Shown: positions 1 to 5,443, counted from the first letter of the stretch. The stretch is 9,239 nt of DNA from an uncultured Lachnospiraceae bacterium (GCA_934371475.1 CAKRNX010000086.1:1-9239); one strand, 5' to 3'. Notes: generated by a model not told the origin, from the letters alone. Numbers and translations: made by a program.

Positions 1-202
1 CTACGATATACTTATCTTTGGGAGAACGACCTGTGTAGATACCTGTCATAACGTTAACAGCGCCAAGTTCACTTACCTGACCCTTTTCATAACCTTCCAG
101 ACCCGGTTTGGTCTCCTCTTCAAATAACATTTCATAAGAGGGGTTGTACACGATTTCTGTAGTTCCAGTGATGCCATACTTGGTTAAATCAATTTTTGCC
201 AT
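1..202 (-). CDS. pckA: Phosphoenolpyruvate carboxykinase (ATP), 5' part
   Basis: This is the N-terminal 67 residues of a gene reading leftward out of the window; the rest lies beyond base 1. The translation starts MAKIDLTKYGITG and ends TGIYTGRSPKDKYIV, the conserved N-terminal block of ATP-dependent PEP carboxykinase. Arg59 in GRSPKDKY corresponds to the family's oxaloacetate-binding arginine. The cytoplasmic enzyme interconverts oxaloacetate + ATP with PEP + CO2 + ADP; in fermenting gut anaerobes it often runs in the carboxylating direction (family knowledge). The ATG at 202 is preceded on the minus strand by AGAGG about 10 nt upstream. It is divergent from the DUF4317-like gene and has its own promoter (303-330) and a leader of about 95 nt. 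The kinase and catalytic domains are outside the window. Confidence 0.93.
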   Translation of the reverse strand, partial: MAKIDLTKYGITGTTEIVYNPSYEMLFEEETKPGLEGYEKGQVSELGAVNVMTGIYTGRSPKDKYIV

Positions 203-273
203 CTTCTTGACCTCTTTCTTTCTATAGTAATATAACAATCGCCTGCAAGTACAGGGTTGTAATATCCTGTTCA

Positions 274-293
274 GAAACGATTTACCTCGTTTC
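274..293. promoter_or_regulatory. Inverted repeat at the pckA transcript start (operator or 5' hairpin)
   Basis: GAAACGA (274-280) and TCGTTTC (287-293) form a perfect 7-bp inverted repeat with a 6-bp spacer. It lies at about +3 to +23 relative to the predicted pckA start. It could be an operator for a carbon-control repressor or a 5' mRNA-stabilising stem-loop. I do not recognise it as a specific regulator's site. Confidence 0.4.
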
Positions 294-302
294 CCTATCA
301 TA

Positions 303-330
303 ATTATACATATTTACTTTACAAAATCAA
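303..330 (-). promoter_or_regulatory. Probable sigma-A promoter of pckA
   Basis: On the minus strand there is TTGATT (330-325), a 16-bp spacer and a perfect TATAAT (308-303). The predicted start is near 296, about 95 nt upstream of the pckA ATG. The region is AT-rich, as expected for a strong promoter. Confidence 0.6.
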
Positions 331-505
331 CATAATTCGTTGAAAAACTCACGATTAGAAGGCCAAAACACAGAGAGAAAATTCCGGGGGTTTTGCGCTT
401 TTTTTAGGCTATTTTTACCTGAAATATAAAGAAAACGGGAAATTTGTGACAAGAATCTAAAAGTGACGGGAAATACGGAAATTTCCATAAGAAAACAGCA
501 CAATC

Positions 506-516
506 TGTGATATACT
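506..516 (+). promoter_or_regulatory. Extended -10 promoter for the DUF4317-like gene
   Basis: TGATATACT is an extended -10 (TG at 508-509, TATACT at 511-516). The -35 at the right spacing is weak (TAAGAA at 488-493). The predicted start is near 523, giving a leader of about 150 nt. Confidence 0.45.
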
Positions 517-674
517 AAAAAATTAATGCGGATATTCAGAGAAGCTTTCACGATTAGAATATGACAGAATGAAGATAAGCATTCAGATAGCAAAGCAGAA
601 TGCAAAGGTCCGTTTACTTAAAGTGAGTATATAAAAGCAGAAATACAGGTGGCAATGCGGGGCAGGAGGATAAG

Positions 675-1316
675 ATGCACAGAATTAACAGGGAAGATAT
701 GCTGGAACTGACCAGAAGAATGACGCTGAAAAGGAACTGTTTCGGGAGAATTGCGGGGGCATACCTGGATGGTGACGGATTTGTGGAAGATACGTTCCAC
801 ACGCATTTCCAGAAGCTGCAGCCGTCGGAACAGACTCAGAAGCTGGCGATTGCCAAACAGATCCCTTTCGGGGAGACGAATGTGAAGCTGAAAGAATATT
901 TATTTTCAACAGAGGACGAAAAGCCGGGCAGCGTATGGCAGATGCTGATGGCGCTAAAAGACTGTGAGCTGAAAAATGATGCGCTTCTGGATGTGTTGTA
1001 TGAGAAAATCGGGGAATGTTACCGGGCGTCCGGAGATTACGGGATCTATTTTTTCCAGGGAAGTTACGATGTGCCGCTGAAAGCACAGGATAAGGAGAGT
1101 CTGTGGGAGTCAGAAGAAGTATACAAATTTCTGATCTGCGCGATCTGTCCGATTTACGGAGATTATGAGCCGGGCGACCCGGAGTGCGGTTTTCTGTTTC
1201 CGGCATTTACAGACCGCAGCGCCAATATTCATGGCATCGATGTCTACCAGAGAGATGAGAGACATCCTCATGAGGAGCTGGAGAAGCAGATCCTGGGAGT
1301 GAGAAATTCTGATTGA
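675..1316 (+). CDS. DUF4317-like protein, short form
   Basis: The product is a 213-aa soluble protein of unknown function with no signal peptide or membrane segment. Its N-terminus (about residues 5-35, including RRMTLKRNCFGRIAGAYLDG) and its C-terminal block SEEVYKFLICAICPI (146-160) followed by GFLFPAFTDRSANIHG (172-187) match the pattern I associate with DUF4317 proteins of Clostridia, from memory. Those are usually around 400 aa, so this is about half the usual length and appears internally condensed rather than cut at either end. The start at 675 is set by AGGAGG at 664-669. It is transcribed alone from the promoter at 506-516. The next promoter overlaps its stop codon. The family's function is unknown and none is inferred here. 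Confidence 0.75.
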   Translation: MHRINREDMLELTRRMTLKRNCFGRIAGAYLDGDGFVEDTFHTHFQKLQPSEQTQKLAIAKQIPFGETNVKLKEYLFSTEDEKPGSVWQMLMALKDCELKNDALLDVLYEKIGECYRASGDYGIYFFQGSYDVPLKAQDKESLWESEEVYKFLICAICPIYGDYEPGDPECGFLFPAFTDRSANIHGIDVYQRDERHPHEELEKQILGVRNSD

Positions 1317-1341
1317 GAAACAGGTGTAAACTGGTTATAAT
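1313..1341 (+). promoter_or_regulatory. Strong sigma-A promoter overlapping the DUF4317-like stop codon
   Basis: TTGAGA (1313-1318), a 17-bp spacer and TATAAT (1336-1341) match consensus at 11 of 12 positions. The -35 overlaps the upstream TGA stop (1314-1316). The predicted start is near 1348, about 255 nt upstream of the 81-aa gene, with a possible short ORF and a terminator-like hairpin in between. Confidence 0.6.
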
Positions 1342-1380
1342 AAAATGTAAGAAATGAAAAAGGTATGAAGTGAGTTTTGT

Positions 1381-1455
1381 ATGGAGCAGCATAATCAGGA
1401 ATTGGGTACAAGGAAGGATCTGTCTGGAGCAGATGGAAAGATAGAAGGTATATAG
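1381..1455 (+). CDS. Possible 24-aa leader peptide or gene remnant
   Basis: A 24-codon ORF begins MEQHNQELGTRKD and stops 3 nt before the hairpin at 1458-1484. There is no convincing ribosome site; the nearest AAGG is about 20 nt upstream. It follows the promoter at 1313-1341. It could be a leader peptide, the surviving 5' end of a lost gene, or chance. Its composition (polar, no residue run) does not suggest classic amino-acid attenuation. Confidence 0.2.
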   Translation: MEQHNQELGTRKDLSGADGKIEGI

Positions 1456-1457
1456 GG

Positions 1458-1494
1458 TCCCCCAGGGTTCAATGCCCTGAGGGATATTTTTAGT
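1458..1494 (+). terminator. Terminator-like hairpin or attenuator in the leader of the 81-aa gene
   Basis: TCCCCCAGGG (1458-1467) pairs with CCCTGAGGGA (1475-1484), 9 of 10 positions, across a 7-nt loop. It is followed by TATTTTTA. The T-tract is interrupted, so termination may be partial. It lies between the promoter at 1313-1341 and the 81-aa gene, so it would end the short upstream transcript or attenuate the gene. Confidence 0.5.
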
Positions 1495-1515
1495 AATAAT
1501 TTAACCGAAGCAAGG

Positions 1516-1553
1516 AAGTCCCCTGCTTTAATTGCGAAAAGCAATAAGCAGTG
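1516..1553 (+). repeat. Leader hairpin element, copy A
   Basis: This 38-nt sequence is repeated at 2009-2046 with 33 of 38 identities. It folds as CTGCTT (1523-1528) with AAGCAG (1546-1551), a 2-nt bulge on the 5' side, then ATTGC (1531-1535) with GCAAT (1541-1545), closed by a GAAAA loop. It lies about 50 nt upstream of the 81-aa gene. A second perfect hairpin follows directly (AAGCGGAT 1554-1561 with ATCCGCTT 1569-1576). I do not recognise it as a known riboswitch or RNA motif. Confidence 0.6.
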
Positions 1554-1576
1554 AAGCGGATTGCGAATATCCGCTT
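1554..1576 (+). other. Second leader hairpin immediately after copy A
   Basis: AAGCGGAT and ATCCGCTT form a perfect 8-bp stem with the 7-nt loop TGCGAAT. It has no T-tract, so it is not a terminator. It ends 12 nt before the GGAGG of the 81-aa gene, close enough to affect translation initiation or mRNA stability. It is not present after copy B. Confidence 0.45.
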
Positions 1577-1603
1577 AAACAAAATAATGGAGGAATCCGT
1601 ATC

Positions 1604-1849
1604 ATGGGAAATTTAGGCAACATGGGAAATATGATGAAACTGATGGGAGCATGGAATACATTTAAAAAGAATCATCCCAAGTTCCCGGCATTTTGCAGCG
1701 CAGTTTATCAGAAAGGGCTGCGGGAGGACAGTATTATTGAGATAAGTGTGACGACGCCGGAAGGAGAGAAGATGACGACGAATCTGAAAGTGAAGTCCAG
1801 CGATTTGGAACTGCTGCAGCAGATTTCAGGACTGGCGGGAAAAAACTAG
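1604..1849 (+). CDS. Unrecognised 81-aa protein (MGNLGNMG N-terminus)
   Basis: This is a small soluble protein with a Met/Gly/Asn-rich N-terminus (MGNLGNMGNMMKLMGAW), a basic stretch (FKKNHPKFPAF) and a C-terminal half that looks like a small beta/alpha fold (SIIEISVTTPEGEKMTTNLK, then a short helix). It has one cysteine and no CxxC motif, signal peptide or membrane segment. I do not recognise the family. The start at 1604 is supported by GGAGG at 1589-1593. An in-frame ATG at 1532 would put 24 extra residues inside the leader hairpins and lacks a ribosome site. Its leader shares a hairpin element with the downstream HMA gene, so the two may be co-regulated. A link to metals is inference from position only. 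Confidence 0.75.
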   Translation: MGNLGNMGNMMKLMGAWNTFKKNHPKFPAFCSAVYQKGLREDSIIEISVTTPEGEKMTTNLKVKSSDLELLQQISGLAGKN

Positions 1850-1867
1850 ATACGAAAGCCCAAGACA

Positions 1868-1888
1868 GGATGCGCAGCCTGCGCGTCC
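1868..1888 (+). terminator. GC-rich hairpin after the 81-aa gene
   Basis: GGATGCGCA (1868-1876) pairs with TGCGCGTCC (1880-1888), 9 bp with one G-T, across a 3-nt loop. It starts 19 nt after the stop codon. No T-tract follows, so it may be an mRNA 3'-end stabiliser or a weak terminator. Confidence 0.35.
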
Positions 1889-1943
1889 GAAACAGAATGA
1901 AACACGTTCTAATGAAAAAATATCTCAGAAACATCTTCCCGGT

Positions 1944-1972
1944 TTGACAAATGCTGTCTGCGGCGCTATAGT
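1944..1972 (+). promoter_or_regulatory. Near-consensus promoter of the HMA gene
   Basis: TTGACA (1944-1949), a 17-bp spacer and TATAGT (1967-1972) match consensus at 11 of 12 positions. The predicted start is near 1979, inside the CsoR-like operator. A promoter this strong would need repression, which fits the operator's position. Confidence 0.7.
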
Positions 1973-1976
1973 TTAG

Positions 1977-1993
1977 ATACCCACAGGGGGTAT
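1977..1993. promoter_or_regulatory. CsoR-type (copper-responsive) operator
   Basis: The sequence is ATACCC-ACAG-GGGGTAT. It matches the CsoR operator pattern known from Bacillus copZA-type promoters (ATACCC, 4 bp, GGGGTAT). It lies directly downstream of the -10, over the predicted start, so a bound repressor would block initiation and Cu(I) would release it (family knowledge). No csoR gene is in the window, so the regulator would be encoded elsewhere. Related CsoR/RcnR-family sensors for other metals remain possible. Confidence 0.65.
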
Positions 1994-2008
1994 ATGACTA
2001 AACCAAGT

Positions 2009-2046
2009 AAGTTCCCTGTTTCGATTGCGAAAAGCAGTAAGCAGTG
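2009..2046 (+). repeat. Leader hairpin element, copy B
   Basis: This is the second copy of the element at 1516-1553. The outer stem is CTGTTT (2016-2021) with AAGCAG (2039-2044), the inner stem ATTGC (2024-2028) with GCAGT (2034-2038), and the loop GAAAA. Both stem differences from copy A give G-U wobble pairs. It lies just 3' of the CsoR-like operator and about 100 nt upstream of the HMA start codon. Confidence 0.6.
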
Positions 2047-2053
2047 GGTGGGG

Positions 2054-2093
2054 CTGGCAGAAAATGCTAATTTTCGATACCAGAAGTCTCTGG
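2054..2093 (+). other. Two mutually exclusive hairpins in the HMA leader
   Basis: CTGG (2054-2057) and GAAAAT (2060-2065) can pair with ATTTTC (2070-2075) and CCAG (2080-2083). The same CCAG, extended to CCAGA (2080-2084), can instead pair with TCTGG (2089-2093). The two folds share a strand and cannot coexist. There is no T-tract, and the ribosome site at 2131-2137 is outside both, so no switching mechanism is evident. Confidence 0.3.
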
Positions 2094-2145
2094 ATGGATG
2101 TGAAAAGTATTAGAAATGTCGTTTTATGAAAGGAAGGTTGGTACT

Positions 2146-2400
2146 ATGGTAAAAACAGTTCTGAAAATTGACGGTATGATGTGCGGAATGTGTGAATCTC
2201 ATATGAATGATCTGATTCGTCAAAATTTTAAGGTGAAGAAGGTAACTTCCTCTGCGAAAAACGGGGAGACAGTGGTGATCAGTGACGCGGAGCTGGATAT
2301 CCCCTGGGCGAAAAAAGCGATCAAGGATATCGGCTATGAGCTGCTTTCCTATACATCAGAGCCGTATGAGAAAAAGGGATTATTCCATTTCGGAAAATAA
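2146..2400 (+). CDS. Heavy-metal-associated (HMA) domain protein, copper-chaperone-like
   Basis: The 84-aa protein is essentially one HMA domain. It has a first beta strand (VKTVLKIDG), the metal loop GMMCGMC with Cys13 and Cys16, a helix (ESHMNDLIRQNF), strands (VKKVTSSA; ETVVISDAE) and a second helix ending DIGYELL, then the basic tail KKGLFHFGK. Family members bind Cu(I) or similar soft metals through the two cysteines and pass them to P-type ATPases. No such ATPase is in the window. The start at 2146 is chosen because AGGAAGG (2131-2137) is 8 nt upstream; an in-frame ATG at 2116 lies upstream of that site. The CsoR-type operator on its promoter supports copper. The loop has Met where canonical CopZ has the GMTC threonine. 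Confidence 0.85.
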   Translation: MVKTVLKIDGMMCGMCESHMNDLIRQNFKVKKVTSSAKNGETVVISDAELDIPWAKKAIKDIGYELLSYTSEPYEKKGLFHFGK

Positions 2401-2442
2401 TGTCAATGTCTGCGGGAGCATTCTTGAAAATATTTATAAATG

Positions 2443-2520
2443 TCCGTAGTACGGAGCAGAGAAGCTGTTTTGGAGTAAGACAGAAATCTTGGAAAATTCA
2501 GCAGAGATATGCTCCGTATT
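2443..2520. promoter_or_regulatory. Three TCCGTA half-sites and long inverted repeat upstream of the riboswitch promoter
   Basis: TCCGTA-G-TACGGA (2443-2455) is a palindrome. A third copy, inside TGCTCCGTA (2510-2518), is the exact inverse of TACGGAGCA (2450-2458), giving a 9-bp arm pair, 11 bp with one G-T (2448-2458 with 2510-2520). The second arm ends 4 bp before the -35 at 2523. It may be an operator for an unnamed regulator, or an RNA stem ending the HMA transcript. Inside it, CTGTTTT (2465-2471) can pair with AAGACAG (2477-2483). No T-tract follows, so a terminator is less likely. Confidence 0.4.
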
Positions 2521-2522
2521 GC

Positions 2523-2551
2523 TTGACGATAAAAAGCGGGAATGTTATAGT
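2523..2551 (+). promoter_or_regulatory. Promoter of the cobalamin riboswitch and transporter operon
   Basis: TTGACG (2523-2528), a 17-bp spacer and TATAGT (2546-2551), with TG at 2543-2544 making an extended -10. The predicted start is near 2558, just before the riboswitch aptamer. Confidence 0.65.
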
Positions 2552-2559
2552 AACCTTGT

Positions 2560-2835
2560 CAAAAAGACAGGGTGTGCATTGAGTGAACAATGGTAATAAC
2601 CATCGTTGAGAGGGAATCCGGTGAGAAACCGGAACGGTCCGGCCACTGTAAACAGAGAGTGTGTTCCAGAAGAGCCATTGCATGAATATGTGAGAAGGCG
2701 GAGCGCATGTTGACCTGTGAGTCAGGAAACCTGCTTAATGTGAAGGATGAAGCTTCCGAGGAAAGTATTTGATCCGATGTGATGATAACAGACCAAGGGG
2801 TAAGTGCGCACTGTTGCTAAAACAGTGCGTTTTTT
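2560..2835 (+). ncRNA. Cobalamin (B12) riboswitch
   Basis: The conserved core is recognisable: GGGAATCCGGTGAGAAACC (2612-2630), CGGTCCGGCCACTGTAA (2635-2651) and the B12 box AGTCAGGAAACCTGC (2720-2734). The closing stem can form between GCATTGAG (2576-2583) and CTTAATGT (2734-2741), with G-U pairs. The aptamer covers about 2570-2747 and the expression platform ends in the terminator at 2807-2835. When adenosylcobalamin or a related corrinoid binds, transcription should stop before the transporter genes (family knowledge). A possible antiterminator is TAACAG (2786-2791) with CTGTTG (2811-2816), which would disrupt the terminator's 5' arm; this is inference. Confidence 0.9.
2807..2835 (+). terminator. 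Riboswitch-controlled intrinsic terminator
   Basis: CGCACTGTT (2807-2815) and AACAGTGCG (2821-2829) form a perfect 9-bp stem with a 5-nt loop, followed by six T (2830-2835). It lies 69 nt upstream of the first transporter gene and does not touch its ribosome site, so control is by transcription termination. Confidence 0.9.
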
Positions 2836-2904
2836 AATGCCGCAGTCTGAGATAATCACTTTTGCATTTAATGCCCGACCCTCTTATACAAAAGGAGGAA
2901 AAAA

Positions 2905-4494
2905 ATGAAAAAGAAACTGTTTGGAGCAATGTTAGCCGCAGCAATGACATTTTCACTGCTGGGAGGAGCCGCATGTATGTACGCTGAGTCAGCGGATGCA
3001 GCGACGGAGGATCTTGACAACAAAGACGATGAGCTGGTGATCGGTTCTACCCGTGATATCGCACCGGGTGAGCAGGAGGCATATTACTGCATCATGTCCC
3101 TGTCTGTATGGGAGCCGCTGATCTCCGCAGACAATGACGGAAATCTGCAGCCCTGCCTGGCTGTGAGCTGGGAGAGCAATGAGGACGCTACCGAGTGGAC
3201 ATTCCATCTGCGCGAGGGAGTGACCTTCCATGACGGCGAGCCGTTCAACGCAGATGCGGTTCTGGCTAACCTGGATCGTCACAAGGCAGCCAGCGGCATG
3301 TCATCCATTCAGTATTCCTATAATTTCGACAGCACCTATCCGGGATTTGTGAGCGCAGAGAAGGTAGACGATTACACTGTAAAAATGACATTCTCACAGT
3401 CTTATCCGATGCTCCCGGAGAACATGGTAAATTACGGAAGCCCGATGTATTCACCGAATAACTTCAACGAGGACGGATCCTTCAACGGACTGCCCCAGGG
3501 AACCGGTGCATACAAGCTGGTAGAGCATTCCGCAGATGAGTATATTCTGCTGACCAGAAACGATGATTATTATGGCGAGAAGGCTCATGTAAAAAATATC
3601 CGCATCAAGGTAATTCCGGATGCAGCAACGAAAGTGTCTGCGATGGATGCAGAGGAGATCATGGGTGTGACTGACCTGGGCGCAATCTTCCCGTCAGGTG
3701 CGGAGAAACTGCTGGCAGACAGCGACGAGCGCTTCGCAGTGACCGATGCAAAATCTCTTGTCACCCACTATGCGATCTTCAATGGTTCTAAAGCTCCGTT
3801 TGACGATGTGAGAGTCCGTCAGGCAGTCAGCATGGTCATCAACCGCGATGAGATCGTGAATGATCTGTATGCAGGATTTGGCGGTGCTCCGACTGTGAAT
3901 ATCCTGAACTTCTCTTCCCCGTATGCAGAAGATTTCGAGATTACTTATGATGTAGAAAAGGCAAAAGAACTGGTGAAAGAGGCTCTTGGTGATGAGGAGT
4001 ACACGATTGATATCGTAACTTCTACTTCTATGGCAAACCGTTATCCGTATAAAGAGGAAGCAGAGCTGATGCAGGGATGGCTGGAAGAGATCGGCATCCA
4101 TGCAAACATTCAGATCTATGAGGGAGCTGCGTACAGCGAGATCAAAAAGGCCGGAGACTACGGTATTTCTCTGGGAACCAGAGGTCTGTCCACACAGGAT
4201 CCGTATACACAGCTGAGCATGTTCCTCTCCAGCGATGCGTCTATGAACACTACCGACTGTCTGGGATACTCCAATCCGGAGGCAGATGAGCTGCTGCAGA
4301 ATGTTCGTTCTGAGCTGGATCCGGAGAAGAGAACTGAGATGTACGACAGACTGCAGGAGATCGGTACCGAAGATCTTCCGGCAGCGCCGATCCTGAATGT
4401 ACAGAACTATGTGCTGTACAACCAGAAAGTTGTCAAGAATTATCAGGCAACGAATGAGGGTGTAGATCTTCCGGCAATCGAATGGGTAGAGTAA
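2905..4494 (+). CDS. ABC transporter substrate-binding protein (peptide/nickel class, SBP_bac_5); candidate cobalt or corrinoid-related binder
   Basis: The 529-aa exported protein starts with a basic end and hydrophobic stretch (KKKLFGAMLAAAMTFSLLGG). Cys24 follows GGAA; this is a poor lipobox because position -3 is Gly, but lipidation at Cys24 would be the usual anchor in a Gram-positive cell. The family signature is clear at about residues 86-120: AVSWESNEDATEWTFHLREG, then VTFHDGEPFNADAVL. Later blocks GTGAYKLVEH, FDDVRVRQAVSMVINRDEI and a C-terminal PAAPILNVQNYVLYN fit DppA/OppA/NikA-type proteins. AGGAGG at 2893-2898 sets the start. It is first in a five-gene import operon behind a cobalamin riboswitch, so cobalt or a B12-related ligand is inferred over peptides. 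Metal-binding residues cannot be assigned from sequence alone. Confidence 0.9.
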   Translation: MKKKLFGAMLAAAMTFSLLGGAACMYAESADAATEDLDNKDDELVIGSTRDIAPGEQEAYYCIMSLSVWEPLISADNDGNLQPCLAVSWESNEDATEWTFHLREGVTFHDGEPFNADAVLANLDRHKAASGMSSIQYSYNFDSTYPGFVSAEKVDDYTVKMTFSQSYPMLPENMVNYGSPMYSPNNFNEDGSFNGLPQGTGAYKLVEHSADEYILLTRNDDYYGEKAHVKNIRIKVIPDAATKVSAMDAEEIMGVTDLGAIFPSGAEKLLADSDERFAVTDAKSLVTHYAIFNGSKAPFDDVRVRQAVSMVINRDEIVNDLYAGFGGAPTVNILNFSSPYAEDFEITYDVEKAKELVKEALGDEEYTIDIVTSTSMANRYPYKEEAELMQGWLEEIGIHANIQIYEGAAYSEIKKAGDYGISLGTRGLSTQDPYTQLSMFLSSDASMNTTDCLGYSNPEADELLQNVRSELDPEKRTEMYDRLQEIGTEDLPAAPILNVQNYVLYNQKVVKNYQATNEGVDLPAIEWVE

Positions 4495-4495
4495 G

Positions 4496-5443
4496 ATGAA
4501 TTTTTTTCGATATACATGTAAGAGACTGCTGCACCTGGTGCCTGTCCTGCTGGGTATATCGCTTCTGGCATTTCTCCTGGGGGTACTTTCCCCGGGAGAT
4601 CCGGCAAGAATGGCACTGAGTCAAGGTGTCAATGAACCGACCCAGGAAGAAGTGGACAAAAAAAGGGAGGAGCTGGGACTGAATGATCCGCTGTATGTGC
4701 AGTACGGCCGCTGGCTGTCCGGAGCACTGAGAGGAGATCTTGGGACCTCTTACCTGACGAAAAAACCAGTGTCGCAGGAATTGCTGCGAAGAGCGCCCAT
4801 CACGATTCGTGTGGCGCTTTTTTCATTTGGAATGGTGCTGGTGTTCGGTATTCTCGGTGGAGTGTTCCTGGCCAGCGGAAGGCGGGGGATTCTGCATCGG
4901 ATTGTGAACGGGTTCAGCGTGGCGGTGATTTCCATACCGGGTTTCTGCGTGTCGCTGCTGCTGATCTGGGTCTTCTCAGAGCGTCTGAGAATTTTGCCGA
5001 CCAGCGGGGCATCCGGATGGAAATCCTATATTATGCCGGCGTCGGCGCTGGCACTGCCCACGATCGGTTCCGTCATGCGTCTGACGCAGAGTTCGATTGA
5101 AAAAGAACTGGGACGGCAGTACGTGGAGGCAGCGGTGTCAAAAGGATTCCGGAACAGCTACATTATTGTGAAACATGTGCTGAGAAATTCTCTCGTGCCG
5201 GTTGTGACTGTAATCGGCAATTTCCTTGGAGGTATTCTGGGAGGAGCCGCCGTCATCGAGGGTATTTTCTCTTTGCCGGGGCTTGGGAGCTATGCGCTGA
5301 CAGCGATCTCGGGCAGAGATTATCCAGCGCTGCAGGGATATGTGCTGATCACCGGCGTGGTGTTTGTTGTGCTGCATTTTCTGGTGGATCTGATTTCATA
5401 TGGGCTGAATCCGCAGATACAGCTGGAGGTGGAGCGGTCATGA
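4496..5443 (+). CDS. ABC transporter permease, DppB/NikB-like
   Basis: The 315-aa inner-membrane permease has about six membrane segments: near residues 11-31, 102-127, 137-160, 178-196, 234-254 and 281-303. The DppB/NikB-type features are the N-terminal RLLHLVPVLLGIS, the external segment with LGLNDPLYVQYGRWLSGALRG and GDLGTSY, and the EAA loop EAAVSKGFRNSYIIVKHVLR (211-230) that contacts the ATPases. The motif VIEGIFSLPGLGSYALTAI (253-271) is also typical. The start follows the preceding stop by 1 nt, with a weak GGGTAGAG ribosome site, so translation is probably coupled. It would form the membrane channel with the next gene's product. Substrate type cannot be read from the permease. Confidence 0.92.
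   Translation: MNFFRYTCKRLLHLVPVLLGISLLAFLLGVLSPGDPARMALSQGVNEPTQEEVDKKREELGLNDPLYVQYGRWLSGALRGDLGTSYLTKKPVSQELLRRAPITIRVALFSFGMVLVFGILGGVFLASGRRGILHRIVNGFSVAVISIPGFCVSLLLIWVFSERLRILPTSGASGWKSYIMPASALALPTIGSVMRLTQSSIEKELGRQYVEAAVSKGFRNSYIIVKHVLRNSLVPVVTVIGNFLGGILGGAAVIEGIFSLPGLGSYALTAISGRDYPALQGYVLITGVVFVVLHFLVDLISYGLNPQIQLEVERS

Larger units (their letters stand above)
203..674. other. Divergent intergenic region between pckA and the DUF4317-like gene
   Basis: This 472-bp AT-rich spacer holds the two outward promoters described separately. It also has three related motifs upstream of the rightward promoter: CGGGAAAT at 436-443 and 467-474, and CGGAAATT at 476-483, the last inside the palindrome GGAAATTTCC (477-486). 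The first two are 31 bp apart, about three helical turns, which would suit a regulator binding one face of the DNA; no regulator can be named. I see no convincing gene: a minus-strand reading frame across 327-605 has no recognisable family and covers the pckA promoter. Confidence 0.5.

Noticed and set aside
349..559. TCACGATTAGAA present twice (349-360 and 548-559)
   Set aside because: A few exact 12-base matches are expected by chance in a 9-kb window; no structure or spacing gives it meaning.
327..605. 92-codon minus-strand frame in the pckA intergenic region
   Set aside because: It covers both divergent promoters and the translation has no domain features.
1532..1603. Earlier ATG for the 81-aa gene at 1532
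   Set aside because: It lies inside the leader hairpins, lacks a ribosome site, and the extra residues look non-coding.
2116..2145. Earlier ATG for the HMA gene at 2116
   Set aside because: The ribosome site AGGAAGG at 2131-2137 lies downstream of that ATG and fits the ATG at 2146, where the HMA domain begins.
2400..2582. 60-codon plus-strand frame starting at the HMA stop codon
   Set aside because: It runs across the promoter, the TCCGTA repeats and the start of the cobalamin riboswitch, and its translation resembles no protein family.
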